Part shown: in pieces, positions 36,294 through 44,510 of the stretch
Layout: each line of letters opens with the position of its first letter
Position numbering within the stretch: position 1 is the stretch's first letter
Origin: JARKPK01 sp964631235
GTDB lineage: Bacteria > Planctomycetota > Planctomycetia > Pirellulales > Thermoguttaceae
Direction: 5' to 3'
Assembly: GCA_964631235.1 (NCBI GenBank)
Contig: CAZVZX010000006.1
Coordinates: 62,001-126,000, forward strand
DNA length: 64,000 nucleotides
Program-made: the position numbers and the translations under genes
Notes under the pieces: model-generated
The model's database searches: none
Told to the model about the DNA's origin: nothing
The model's input: only the letters and a program-made list of their open reading frames with translations

Positions 36294-37520
36294 ATGCCCC
36301 TGACGCCCTCTTCTTTTTCCGGCGATTTGGCCCACGACGAGCCGCAGCCGTATCTGTGGACGCTCAACTTCGGGCCACAGCATCCGGCCACGCACACAAC
36401 GCTCCGACTGGTGTTGAAGCTCGAGGGCGAACGGGTGGTCGATGCCATGCCCGACATCGGCTATCTGCACTCGGGTTTCGAGAAGATCGGCGAACATCTC
36501 GATTTCAACCAGTATGTTACCGTTACCGACCGGATGAACTACGTTTCGCCGATGGCCAACAACGTGGCCTGGCATCTGGCGGTCGAGCGGCTCCTGGGGA
36601 TCGAGGTTCCGTCGCGATGCCAGTACATCCGGGTGATTATCGCCGAGCTGGCCCGCATCGCCGATCATCTGCTGTGCCTCGGCGCGATGGGGCTCGACAC
36701 GGGAGCGTTTACGCACTTCATCTACGCTTTCAACCCGCGCGAGCAGATCTACGACATCTTCGAGGCCCTGTGCGGGGCGAGGTTCACCAATAGCTACACT
36801 CGGGTCGGTGGGCTGATGCACGACGCCTCGCCGAAAGCGATCGAGATGATCCGCCGCTTTGTCGCCGATCTTCCCCGCGCGCTGGACGACATGGACCGTT
36901 TACTGCTTCGCAACCGCATCTTCCGCGAGCGGACCGAAGGGATCGGGCTGCTTACCCGCGAAGAGGCGATCAATCGCGGGTGCAGCGGGCCGGTGGCGCG
37001 GGCCAGCGGGGTCACGCGCGATCTGCGGAAAGACGAACCCTACCTGGCATACCGCGACTTCGATTTCCGCGTCATCTGTGCCAAGCAGGGCGATTGCTTC
37101 GCGCGCTATCTGGTTCGCATGGGAGAGATGCGCGAAAGCCTGAAAATCATCGCGCAGGCGATCGAAAACCTGCCGGCCGGCCCGGTCAACGTGGGCGACG
37201 AGAAGCGATTGGCGATTCCCGACAAGAAGGTCGTGTTCACGACCATCGAAGGTTTGATCTCTCACTTCGAGTTGGTCATGTGGAACCGCGGGTTCGTCAC
37301 CCCTTGCGACGAACTGTACACGGCGACCGAAGCCCCCAACGGCGAGTTGGGGTTCTATATCGTCGGCGACGGGACGCACACGGCCTATCGGGCCCGATGC
37401 CGCCCGCCATCGTTCATCCACTTTGCATTGTTCCCGCATTTGATTCGCGGGCATTCACTCAGCGACGTGGTGGCCGTACTCGGCAGCCTGAACATCATTG
37501 CCGCGGAGTTGGACCGATGA
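36294..37520 (+). CDS. nuoD: NADH-quinone oxidoreductase subunit D
   Basis: 408 residues; 49-kDa subunit that forms the quinone pocket with NuoB. Signatures: NFGPQHPATHTTLRLVL, the HRGxE-type position replaced by YLHSGFEKIGEH, YVSPMANNVAWHLAVE, DHLLCLGAMGLDTGAF, and the end RPPSFIHFALFPHLIRGHS. In the usual motif LHRGxEK, Arg-Gly is here Ser-Gly, as seen in some lineages. It lies 109 bases after nuoC, the largest gap in the first half of the operon. The ATG at 36294 is chosen; frame upstream is not family-like. Ends ATGA with nuoE. Confidence 0.96.
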   Translation: MPLTPSSFSGDLAHDEPQPYLWTLNFGPQHPATHTTLRLVLKLEGERVVDAMPDIGYLHSGFEKIGEHLDFNQYVTVTDRMNYVSPMANNVAWHLAVERLLGIEVPSRCQYIRVIIAELARIADHLLCLGAMGLDTGAFTHFIYAFNPREQIYDIFEALCGARFTNSYTRVGGLMHDASPKAIEMIRRFVADLPRALDDMDRLLLRNRIFRERTEGIGLLTREEAINRGCSGPVARASGVTRDLRKDEPYLAYRDFDFRVICAKQGDCFARYLVRMGEMRESLKIIAQAIENLPAGPVNVGDEKRLAIPDKKVVFTTIEGLISHFELVMWNRGFVTPCDELYTATEAPNGELGFYIVGDGTHTAYRARCRPPSFIHFALFPHLIRGHSLSDVVAVLGSLNIIAAELDR

Positions 37521-38173
37521 CCAAACGCCCGAGCGAAACAAATGTCGAACATGCGGCGTCGTCGTGTGCAGCGGGAAAGGCGGTTTCGCGGATCCTCGGC
37601 GAATCGCTGCGAGGGCGGATTGAAGAGCTTTACCCGCGTTACCCGACGCGGCGGGCGGTGGTGTTGCCGGCCCTGCATCTGATCAACGAGACGTTGGGCT
37701 ATGTGCCGATGCCGGCCGTCGCCGAACTGGCCGAGATGCTCGGCTTGACGCCCGCACAGGTACAAGACACATTGACATTCTACGGGTTCTTCCGGCAAGA
37801 TCGTCCGACCGGCCGTGTGCGGATCATGGTGTGCCGATCGATCAGTTGTTCGGCGCGCGGCGGCGAAAAGTTGCTTGATCGTCTTTGCTGCCGGTTGGGG
37901 ATTCGACCGGGCGAAACGACGGCCGACGGCCGCTTCACCGTCGAGTTTGCCGAGTGCCTCGGGCTGTGCGATGTGGCGCCGGCGCTGCTCGCGGGCGATC
38001 AGGTTCACGGCCCGTTGGACGAAGAAAAACTCGACCACTTGATCGATGAGTGGATGCGAAGCGTAGAGGCCGCTCCGGCGGTCGCACCAACAGCCGCGGC
38101 CGAGGGAAAGTCGCCAACGGCCGCATCCGGAAAGCAGAAACCTGGTGCCGATTCCCGCAGTTCGAGACGTTGA
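37517..38173 (+). CDS. nuoE: NADH-quinone oxidoreductase subunit E
   Basis: 218 residues; thioredoxin-like [2Fe-2S] (N1a) subunit. Ligands CRSISC (C-x4-C) and CLGLC (C-x3-C) are present. Family text: YPTRRAVVLPALHLINETLGYVP, LGLTPAQVQDTLTFYGFF. The N-terminal 25 residues and the last 45 (Ala/Pro/Lys/Ser-rich tail after MRSVEA) are extra relative to the usual 160-180. Starts on ATGA with nuoD; nuoF follows after 6 bases. Confidence 0.95.
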   Translation: MTKRPSETNVEHAASSCAAGKAVSRILGESLRGRIEELYPRYPTRRAVVLPALHLINETLGYVPMPAVAELAEMLGLTPAQVQDTLTFYGFFRQDRPTGRVRIMVCRSISCSARGGEKLLDRLCCRLGIRPGETTADGRFTVEFAECLGLCDVAPALLAGDQVHGPLDEEKLDHLIDEWMRSVEAAPAVAPTAAAEGKSPTAASGKQKPGADSRSSRR

Positions 38174-38179
38174 ATACGC

Positions 38180-39568
38180 GTGGCGAAACAAACCTTTGAA
38201 CCAGTGCTTTTGGCGAACGTCGGCAAACCCGACAGCCACACACTGCGCGCCTACGAAGCCGGCGGCGGCTACCAATCGCTGCGCCGAGTGCTGCGCGAGA
38301 AGTCGCCCAAAGACATCGTCGATTTGATCAAGGCGAGTTTGCTGCGCGGTCGAGGCGGGGCAGGCTTTCCCACCGGGTTGAAATGGTCGTTCTTGCCCGA
38401 AGATCATCCCGGGCCGATCTATCTTTGCGTCAACGCCGACGAGAGTGAGCCGGGCACGTTCGTCAATCGCGTGCAGATGGAGCACGATCCGCACCAAGTA
38501 CTCGAGGGGATCATCCTCAGCGCTTTCGCCACGCGGGCATCGACGGCCTACATCTATCTCCGCTACGAATACCCGCTTTGCTTGAAGCGGATGCAAACCG
38601 CCATCGACGAAGCTCGCGCGAAGGGCTACCTCGGCAAGAACATTCTCGGCTCGGGTTGGTCGTTGGAAGTTTACATTCACCGCGGGGCCGGGGCTTATGT
38701 GTGCGGCGAAGAGACGGGGTTGATCGAGAGCATCGAGGGCAAGCGAGCGTGGCCGCGGATCAAGCCGCCGTTTCCGGCCATCGAAGGGTTGTTCCGCAAG
38801 CCGACCGTGGTAAACAATGTCGAAACGTTGGCCTGCGTCAAACAGATCGTCGATCGGGGACTCGAATGGTTCAAGTCGATCGGCGTTCCGCCTGCGCCCG
38901 ACAACCCGCGTGACCCGGGCAGCTACGGGCCGAAGCTGTTCGGCGTCAGCGGTCATGTGAACCGCCCGGGCTGCTACGAGCGTCCGTTGGGCATCACCGC
39001 GCGCGAGCTGATCGAACGCTGCGCCGGCGGGGTCTGGCAGGGCCGCAAGCTGAAGGCCGTCGTGCCCGGCGGACTGAGCACCGGAGTAATGACGGCCGAC
39101 GAGATCGACACGCCGATGGATTTCTCCGGCCCGCTGAAGGTCGGCTGTTTGGGTTTGGGCACCGGCTGCCTGATTGTGCTCGACGAAACCTACTCGATGG
39201 TCGATTTTCTGTACAATAGCTGCCGATTCTTCGCCCACGAAAGCTGCGGCCAGTGCACGCCCTGCCGCGAAGGCACGCACTGGGCGGTGGCGATGCTCCA
39301 GCGGATTCGCGCCGGCCGCGGGCGGCTGAAAGACCTTGAGCTGCTGCTGGAAATCGGCGACACGATCGGGATCATTCCAGGCACAACGATTTGCGGATTG
39401 GCCGATGGGGCCGCTTGGCCGATCAAAACGGCGATCCGCAAGTTCCGGGGTGAGTTCGAGGACTACATCAAACGCACGAATCCGGAGGGCTATGCCACCG
39501 TTCATCCGGTGGCCTGGTTCGACGGAAGCGAAGCAACCGAAGCACACGGCTCGGCGGCCTGCCGCTGA
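38180..39568 (+). CDS. nuoF: NADH-quinone oxidoreductase subunit F
   Basis: 462 residues; binds NADH, FMN and cluster N3. Motifs: the NADH site GRGGAGFPTGLKW, the FMN-binding CVNADESEPGTFVNR, YVCGEETGLIESIEG, and the N3 ligands ESCGQCTPCREGT with the fourth Cys in TTICGLADG. The start is GTG at 38180, which fits the family length; no ATG is placed better. The C-terminal 20 residues are unremarkable. Confidence 0.96.
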   Translation: MAKQTFEPVLLANVGKPDSHTLRAYEAGGGYQSLRRVLREKSPKDIVDLIKASLLRGRGGAGFPTGLKWSFLPEDHPGPIYLCVNADESEPGTFVNRVQMEHDPHQVLEGIILSAFATRASTAYIYLRYEYPLCLKRMQTAIDEARAKGYLGKNILGSGWSLEVYIHRGAGAYVCGEETGLIESIEGKRAWPRIKPPFPAIEGLFRKPTVVNNVETLACVKQIVDRGLEWFKSIGVPPAPDNPRDPGSYGPKLFGVSGHVNRPGCYERPLGITARELIERCAGGVWQGRKLKAVVPGGLSTGVMTADEIDTPMDFSGPLKVGCLGLGTGCLIVLDETYSMVDFLYNSCRFFAHESCGQCTPCREGTHWAVAMLQRIRAGRGRLKDLELLLEIGDTIGIIPGTTICGLADGAAWPIKTAIRKFRGEFEDYIKRTNPEGYATVHPVAWFDGSEATEAHGSAACR

Positions 39569-39618
39569 TTTCGCTGTTTCGACGGAAACTGCGGCTGAAA
39601 GGAATTTGGCGGTCCATC

Positions 39619-41268
39619 ATGCCTACGGCAATCATCGACGGCCGAGAACTGCCATTGCCCGAGGGCGAACGCCTCAACGGGATCGAGGCCGCGCGCCGCG
39701 TGGGCGTCGAGATTCCGCACTACTGCTGGCATCCAGGGCTATCGGTTGTGGGCAGTTGCCGCATGTGCCTGGTGGAGATCGGCACGCGGGATGCGAAAAC
39801 CGGCAAGATCACGATGCAGCCGAAGCTCGCTCCGGCGTGCAATACGATCGTCGGCGATGGGACGGTGCTGGTGACCGACAGCGAAAAGGTGGCCCTCGCC
39901 CGCGCCCGCGTCGAAGAAGGTCTGCTCTTGCGGCATCCGATCGACTGCCCCATCTGCGATAAGGCCGGCGAATGCCGCCTGCAAGACTACCACTTCCAGC
40001 ACGGCCAAGATCAGCGGCGGGCGGACATTCGCCCCTTCACCAGCCGGCGGCGCGACATCGGCGACATCACCCTGTTTGTCGATCGCTGCATCATGTGCAG
40101 CCGCTGCGTGCGGTTCGTCAACGAGGTCAGCGGCACGGGCGAACTGATGGTGGTCAATCGCGGCGCCCATGAAGAGATCGACGTGGCGCCGGGTTACCCG
40201 CTGCGCAACAAGCTTTCGGGCAACGTCGTTGATCTTTGCCCCGTGGGCGCGCTGGCCGACAAAGACTTCTTGTATCGCCAACGAGTCTGGTTTTTGCGAC
40301 GCCACAAGAGCGTTTGCACCCGCTGCGCAACGGGCTGCTCGATTTGGATCGAGGAGAACCAAGACCATATTTATCGCGTGCGGCCCCGCGAGAACATGCA
40401 GGTCAACCGCTGGTGGATTTGCAACGATGGACGTTACGGGTACAGTTTCGTGCATGACCCGCGGCGGCTGACCTCGCCGATGCGTCGCGCGCAAGGTGGC
40501 CGCGTTCCGATCGACTGGGCCGAGGTCGTCGGCAACCTTCCCGGGCGGTTTCGGACGGCACGGCGGCCTCTCGGGGTGATCTCGCCCTTTTTGACGGTGG
40601 AAGAGGCCTTTCTGCTGTGCCGGCTATTGCACAAGTGGCACGCGCAAGTCGTGTTGGCCGTCGGGCCTGCGCCCGCGTTTGAGGCCGACGAGACCTTTCC
40701 GGGCGGATTCGTCATCTCGGCGGAGAAGTGCCCCAATCGTCGCGGCGTCGAGGCCGTTGTGTCGCATTTCGCCGGTGGTCTGATCGGCTGGGACGAGTTG
40801 CTCGACCGGGCCGGCCGCGGCGAGTTCGATGCCGCCTGGGTTTCGGCCGGCTCTCCGCTTCCCTGGATCAATGAGGAGCAAGCGGGCCGCCTCGCCGGCA
40901 TCGAGCATCTGGTGGTTCAAGACCTGTTCCCCTCGCCGTTGGCGGAGCGGGCCGCCTTCGAGTTGCCCGGGGCCGCCTGGGCCGAACGCGAAGGCTCGTA
41001 TGTCAACCGCAACCATTGGCTGCAAAAAGCCGCCTGGGCCATCCGGCCCCCGACAGGCGTACGGACCGAAGGCAGCCTGTTCTGGGAACTGCTCGGACGC
41101 GAAGGGCTGTATCGCGCAGAAACCGTGCTGGAAGAGGCAGCCACCGAGATCGCATATTTCTCGCCGGCCCGCGGCCCCATTCCCGAAGAAGGCTTGCAAT
41201 TGACACCACCGGTGACTGAGGAGCGCGATGCTCCCTCGCGCCGAGGTTCCATTCCAGCCCGACCTTGA
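39619..41268 (+). CDS. nuoG: NADH-quinone oxidoreductase subunit G, short form
   Basis: 549 residues, against about 670-900 in many bacteria. N-terminal [2Fe-2S] ligands: HYCWHPGLSVVGSCRMCLVE and PACNT. Then the His-Cys4Fe-4S region (HPIDCPICDKAGECRLQ) and CIMCSRCVRF with CPVGAL. A further set CTRCATGC then 27 residues then Cys (WWICNDG) fits the N7-type site exactly. The remaining molybdopterin-like domain is cut to about 280 residues, with the conserved LPGAAWAEREGSYVNRN near the end. The last 41 bases overlap nuoH. Confidence 0.93.
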   Translation: MPTAIIDGRELPLPEGERLNGIEAARRVGVEIPHYCWHPGLSVVGSCRMCLVEIGTRDAKTGKITMQPKLAPACNTIVGDGTVLVTDSEKVALARARVEEGLLLRHPIDCPICDKAGECRLQDYHFQHGQDQRRADIRPFTSRRRDIGDITLFVDRCIMCSRCVRFVNEVSGTGELMVVNRGAHEEIDVAPGYPLRNKLSGNVVDLCPVGALADKDFLYRQRVWFLRRHKSVCTRCATGCSIWIEENQDHIYRVRPRENMQVNRWWICNDGRYGYSFVHDPRRLTSPMRRAQGGRVPIDWAEVVGNLPGRFRTARRPLGVISPFLTVEEAFLLCRLLHKWHAQVVLAVGPAPAFEADETFPGGFVISAEKCPNRRGVEAVVSHFAGGLIGWDELLDRAGRGEFDAAWVSAGSPLPWINEEQAGRLAGIEHLVVQDLFPSPLAERAAFELPGAAWAEREGSYVNRNHWLQKAAWAIRPPTGVRTEGSLFWELLGREGLYRAETVLEEAATEIAYFSPARGPIPEEGLQLTPPVTEERDAPSRRGSIPARP

Positions 41269-42529
41269 GGCGATGATGATCGCGTTGATCGTCGAAGCGT
41301 TGGTGAAGTTCGCAGTCGTCGTCGGAGGACTGATGACGGCGGCTGCTTATTTGGTGTTGCTCGAACGTTGGATTGCCGCCTGGGTGCAAGATCGCCGCGG
41401 GCCGAACCGCGTGGGCATCCCTTTGACGAAGATCAAGCTGTTCGGTTTGGGCCAGCCGCTGGCCGATGGCGTAAAGTTCATCTTCAAAGCCAATGTCACG
41501 CCGGAGCATGTCGATCGGGTGCTCTATTGGCTAGCTCCGGCGGTAGTGATGGCCGCCGCGCTGTGCGCGTTCGCGGTGATCCCCTTCGGTAGCGTTCTGC
41601 CCAATTTTCTGCCGGCGGAATGGGGGATCGACGAGCCGATCCACTTGGCCGTGGCGCCGGCGCTCGACGTCGCGGTGCTGTTCGTGTTTGCCGTGGGCGG
41701 GGCGGCCGTGTTCGGCGTGATGCTCGGCGGCTGGGCCAGCAATAATAAGTACAGCCTTCTCGGGGCGCTGCGCAGTTCGGCCCAATTGATCTCATACGAG
41801 TTGCCCTTGGGCGTGGGCATTCTGGGTGTCGTTGCCGCAGCCGGATCGCTGCGGTTTTCCGAGATTATCGCGCAGCAGGCGAACTCGGGCTGGTGGAACA
41901 TCGCCGTTCAGCCGCTGGGGTTCGTCGTGTTCATCGTAGCCGCCTTCGCCGAGGCGTCGCGGCTGCCCTTCGACCTCTCCGAGGCCGAACAGGAACTCGT
42001 TGGCGGTTATCACACCGAGTACTCGGGCGTGAAGCTGATGATGCTTTTGGTGGGCGAGTATCTCCACATGATTACCGCCGCCTTCTTGATCGTCATCTTT
42101 TTTCTCGGCGGCTGGCACTTTTGGGGGCTGACCGACGGGTTGGATTCGCCCGGCGGCGAGCTGGTAACCTGGCCCGTCGCCTTGGCCCGCGTTGCGGTAT
42201 TGATGGCGAAGGTTTTAGCGGTGATTCTGTTCTTCATGCTCACCCGCTGGAGTTGGCCGCGGTTCCGCTACGATCAACTGATGAACTTGGCCTGGAAGGT
42301 GATGCTGCCGTGGGGGGTGTTGAATATCGTTGTGGTGGCAGCGGCCGTGGAATACGCCGGCCGTTGGGCCGCTGTGTTGGGCGTTTCGGCGTCGATGGCC
42401 ACCGCCCTGGCCGGCTGGGCCGCGCTGGCGTTGGCCGTGGTGCTGACCGCCTGGGCTGATCCGACAACGACCGACAACCGGCCGATACGAACCCTTCCGG
42501 CCCTGCGAGGTGACGCCGATGAAACCTGA
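41228..42529 (+). CDS. nuoH: NADH-quinone oxidoreductase subunit H
   Basis: 433 residues, eight or nine helices; forms the entrance of the quinone channel. Signatures: ERWIAAWVQDRRGPNRVG, LADGVKFIFKAN, NNKYSLLGALRSSAQLISYEL, FAEASRLPFDLSEAEQELVG, GYHTEYSG and LTRWSWPRFRYDQLM. The ATG at 41228 has GAGGAG 8 bases upstream, inside nuoG. The C-terminus is about 60 residues longer than in E. coli, with one further hydrophobic stretch. Confidence 0.96.
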   Translation: MLPRAEVPFQPDLEAMMIALIVEALVKFAVVVGGLMTAAAYLVLLERWIAAWVQDRRGPNRVGIPLTKIKLFGLGQPLADGVKFIFKANVTPEHVDRVLYWLAPAVVMAAALCAFAVIPFGSVLPNFLPAEWGIDEPIHLAVAPALDVAVLFVFAVGGAAVFGVMLGGWASNNKYSLLGALRSSAQLISYELPLGVGILGVVAAAGSLRFSEIIAQQANSGWWNIAVQPLGFVVFIVAAFAEASRLPFDLSEAEQELVGGYHTEYSGVKLMMLLVGEYLHMITAAFLIVIFFLGGWHFWGLTDGLDSPGGELVTWPVALARVAVLMAKVLAVILFFMLTRWSWPRFRYDQLMNLAWKVMLPWGVLNIVVVAAAVEYAGRWAAVLGVSASMATALAGWAALALAVVLTAWADPTTTDNRPIRTLPALRGDADET

Positions 42530-43046
42530 CGATCCATCGATTGACTGGGTAGAACCGCCTGAACTGGGCTTGACCGGCAAATCGTACCTGCCCCTTTTCG
42601 TTCAAGGGCTGACCACGACGGTGCGGCATCTGCTCTCGCCGAAGAAAACGGTCGAGTATCCCGAAGAAGACCATCCGATCCCCGATCCGATCATCTATCG
42701 GGGCGTCCATCGGCTCAATCGCGACGAGCAGGGCCGAGTGAAATGCGTGGCGTGCTTCCTTTGCGCCACGGCCTGCCCGGCCCACTGCATCGACATCGTA
42801 GCGGCCGAAAGCCCCTGGCCCGACCGCGAAAAATATCCGCAGACCTTCACGATCGACGAGTTGCGTTGTATCTTTTGCGGCATGTGCGAAGAGGCCTGCC
42901 CGGTGGACGCCATCGAATTGACCAGTTTGTACACTCTTTCGGGCAAGAGCCGCGAAGAGATGATCTTCGACAAAGAAAAGCTGCTGAGCATCTACGATCA
43001 AACCTGTCAGGCCGAACCGTCGCGGACCCAGCGGAGCGATTCGTGA
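42519..43046 (+). CDS. nuoI: NADH-quinone oxidoreductase subunit I
   Basis: 175 residues with two [4Fe-4S] ferredoxin motifs: CVACFLCATACP and CIFCGMCEEACP (clusters N6a, N6b). Family text RGVHRLNRDEQGRVKC and YPQTFTIDELRC present. The ATG at 42519 follows GAGG and lies inside the end of nuoH (11-base overlap). The stop overlaps the nuoJ GTG start. Confidence 0.96.
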   Translation: MKPDDPSIDWVEPPELGLTGKSYLPLFVQGLTTTVRHLLSPKKTVEYPEEDHPIPDPIIYRGVHRLNRDEQGRVKCVACFLCATACPAHCIDIVAAESPWPDREKYPQTFTIDELRCIFCGMCEEACPVDAIELTSLYTLSGKSREEMIFDKEKLLSIYDQTCQAEPSRTQRSDS

Positions 43047-43843
43047 ACGATCCTCACGGTTGGTACACTGTGGCCGCCATCCTCGGGGCGGTGGGCCTTT
43101 GGATGCTGTTGCCGCCCGGGCACGGTCGGCGGCGATGGCTGGGCGCGCTGCCCCTGGCCGCAGCCGCCGGGCTGATTCTCGGACAATCGCCATGGCTGCA
43201 ATCGTGGGCGACCGAACTGGTTTTCGGTTCGATGGCCCTGATCGCTTTGGTGGGGGCGGTCGGAACCGTCTCCGCACGCCAGCCGGTCTATTGCGCCGCT
43301 TGGTTTGCTCTTTCGGTGGCGGGCACGGCCGGCCTGATGCTGGTCAACTGGGCCGAATTGATCGCCGTGGCCATCTTGATCGTCTATGCCGGTGCGATTT
43401 TGGTGATGTTCCTTTTCGTGCTGATGCTCTCGCGGCCGGACGGCCGCGCGGCGCACGACCGCAACGGCTGGGAACCGCTGGTTTCGGCAGCCACGGGCGC
43501 GGTGCTCGTCGGTGTGTTGACGATGAACATCGCCGCAGCATGCACTCAATCAGTCGATAAGAGTCCGAAGGCGAGCCGAGCGATTCACTCGATTTCGGCA
43601 CGGAATAACGGGTCCTCCCCGGCGGCCCAGATCGACGAAACGAGCACCCGACCGGATCAGGGCAATTCGAACCAGACCGATCAACCGAGCCAGCCGGCGG
43701 CGGCGCTGAGCGTCGCGCGGTTGGGCACCGAGTTGTTCTCGCGGCATCTCGTGGCGGTGGAAGTGGCGGGCGTGCTGCTGCTGGTGGCGCTGGCGGCGGC
43801 AGCGGTGATCATCGGCCCAGCCCGTCGCCGCGATACGGGTTAG
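43043..43843 (+). CDS. nuoJ: NADH-quinone oxidoreductase subunit J, with insertion
   Basis: 266 residues against about 165-200 usually. GTG start with GGAG upstream, overlapping nuoI by GTGA. Two hydrophobic stretches (8-24, 33-48) precede the usual core; the family region ARQPVYCAAWFALSVAGTAGLML and ILIVYAGAILVMFLFVLML follows. Residues about 168-222 are a Ser/Gln/Asn/Pro-rich insertion (SARNNGSSPAAQIDE, GNSNQTDQPSQP) between the last two helices, a loop facing the periplasm in known complex I. The final helix is VAVEVAGVLLLVALAAAAVI. Confidence 0.9.
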   Translation: MNDPHGWYTVAAILGAVGLWMLLPPGHGRRRWLGALPLAAAAGLILGQSPWLQSWATELVFGSMALIALVGAVGTVSARQPVYCAAWFALSVAGTAGLMLVNWAELIAVAILIVYAGAILVMFLFVLMLSRPDGRAAHDRNGWEPLVSAATGAVLVGVLTMNIAAACTQSVDKSPKASRAIHSISARNNGSSPAAQIDETSTRPDQGNSNQTDQPSQPAAALSVARLGTELFSRHLVAVEVAGVLLLVALAAAAVIIGPARRRDTG

Positions 43844-43934
43844 CGCGGAACAACGGCCTTCGGCCTCCGCGGTCCGACCGCGGTGCTCGAACGACCTTCA
43901 TCGCAACAGACAATCGACGGACGCGATTGAATTG

Positions 43935-44387
43935 ATGAACATCGAACTTGCATGGCTCGAGCGAAATCTGCTGCTTGGTGCGATGCTCTTCGGCATCGGA
44001 CTGGTGGGGGCGATCTGCCGTCGCAATTTGATCGTCATCTTTCTTTCCATCGAGCTGGTGTTTCAAGGAGCCGCGCTGAGCTGGGTGGGCTGGTCCCGCT
44101 GGCACGGCAATGTTGACGGCCATGTGTTCGTCGTTTTTTTGATTGCGGTTGCCGCCTGCGAGGCCGCCATCGCCCTAGCCTTATTTGTAACGATCTATCA
44201 ACATTGGGGCCGGCTAGATGTGTTGTTGGGCCGGCAATTGCGCGAAGACGATTTGCCCGAGATGGAATCGGAACCCGTTGATGATTCGGTCGAGCAGGCT
44301 CCGGCGTCGCGTTGGCCGCGGCTTCCCCCGGCCGGCGTGCCGCCGCAGATCGATCCTCAACGCCTGAATCAGCGAGATCGGATTTGA
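43935..44387 (+). CDS. nuoK: NADH-quinone oxidoreductase subunit K, with C-terminal tail
   Basis: 150 residues; the usual three-helix core takes about 100: LERNLLLGAMLFGIGLVGAI, NLIVIFLSIELVFQGAALSW (with the conserved helix-2 Glu) and VFVVFLIAVAACEAAIALAL. The remaining 50 residues form an acidic/Pro-rich tail (LREDDLPEMESEPVDDSVE) on the cytoplasmic side. Starts at ATG 43935, 91 bases after nuoJ. Confidence 0.93.
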   Translation: MNIELAWLERNLLLGAMLFGIGLVGAICRRNLIVIFLSIELVFQGAALSWVGWSRWHGNVDGHVFVVFLIAVAACEAAIALALFVTIYQHWGRLDVLLGRQLREDDLPEMESEPVDDSVEQAPASRWPRLPPAGVPPQIDPQRLNQRDRI

Positions 44388-44510
44388 CCGACAAACGTGA
44401 CAAGCAGGTTCTTCAAAATGACACGGCGGCATCGGGTGCTCGCCGGACGTACTGCCGCAACCGAAAACGCCCGGCGTAGGCCGCTCGGCGCGTTATGGCA
44501 TAGATAGCCC

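Noticed and set aside
37385..39547. 720-codon open frame on the minus strand opposite nuoD, nuoE and nuoF
   Set aside because: Antisense to three well-recognised genes; long antisense frames are expected in GC-rich coding DNA. No start site and no recognisable protein.
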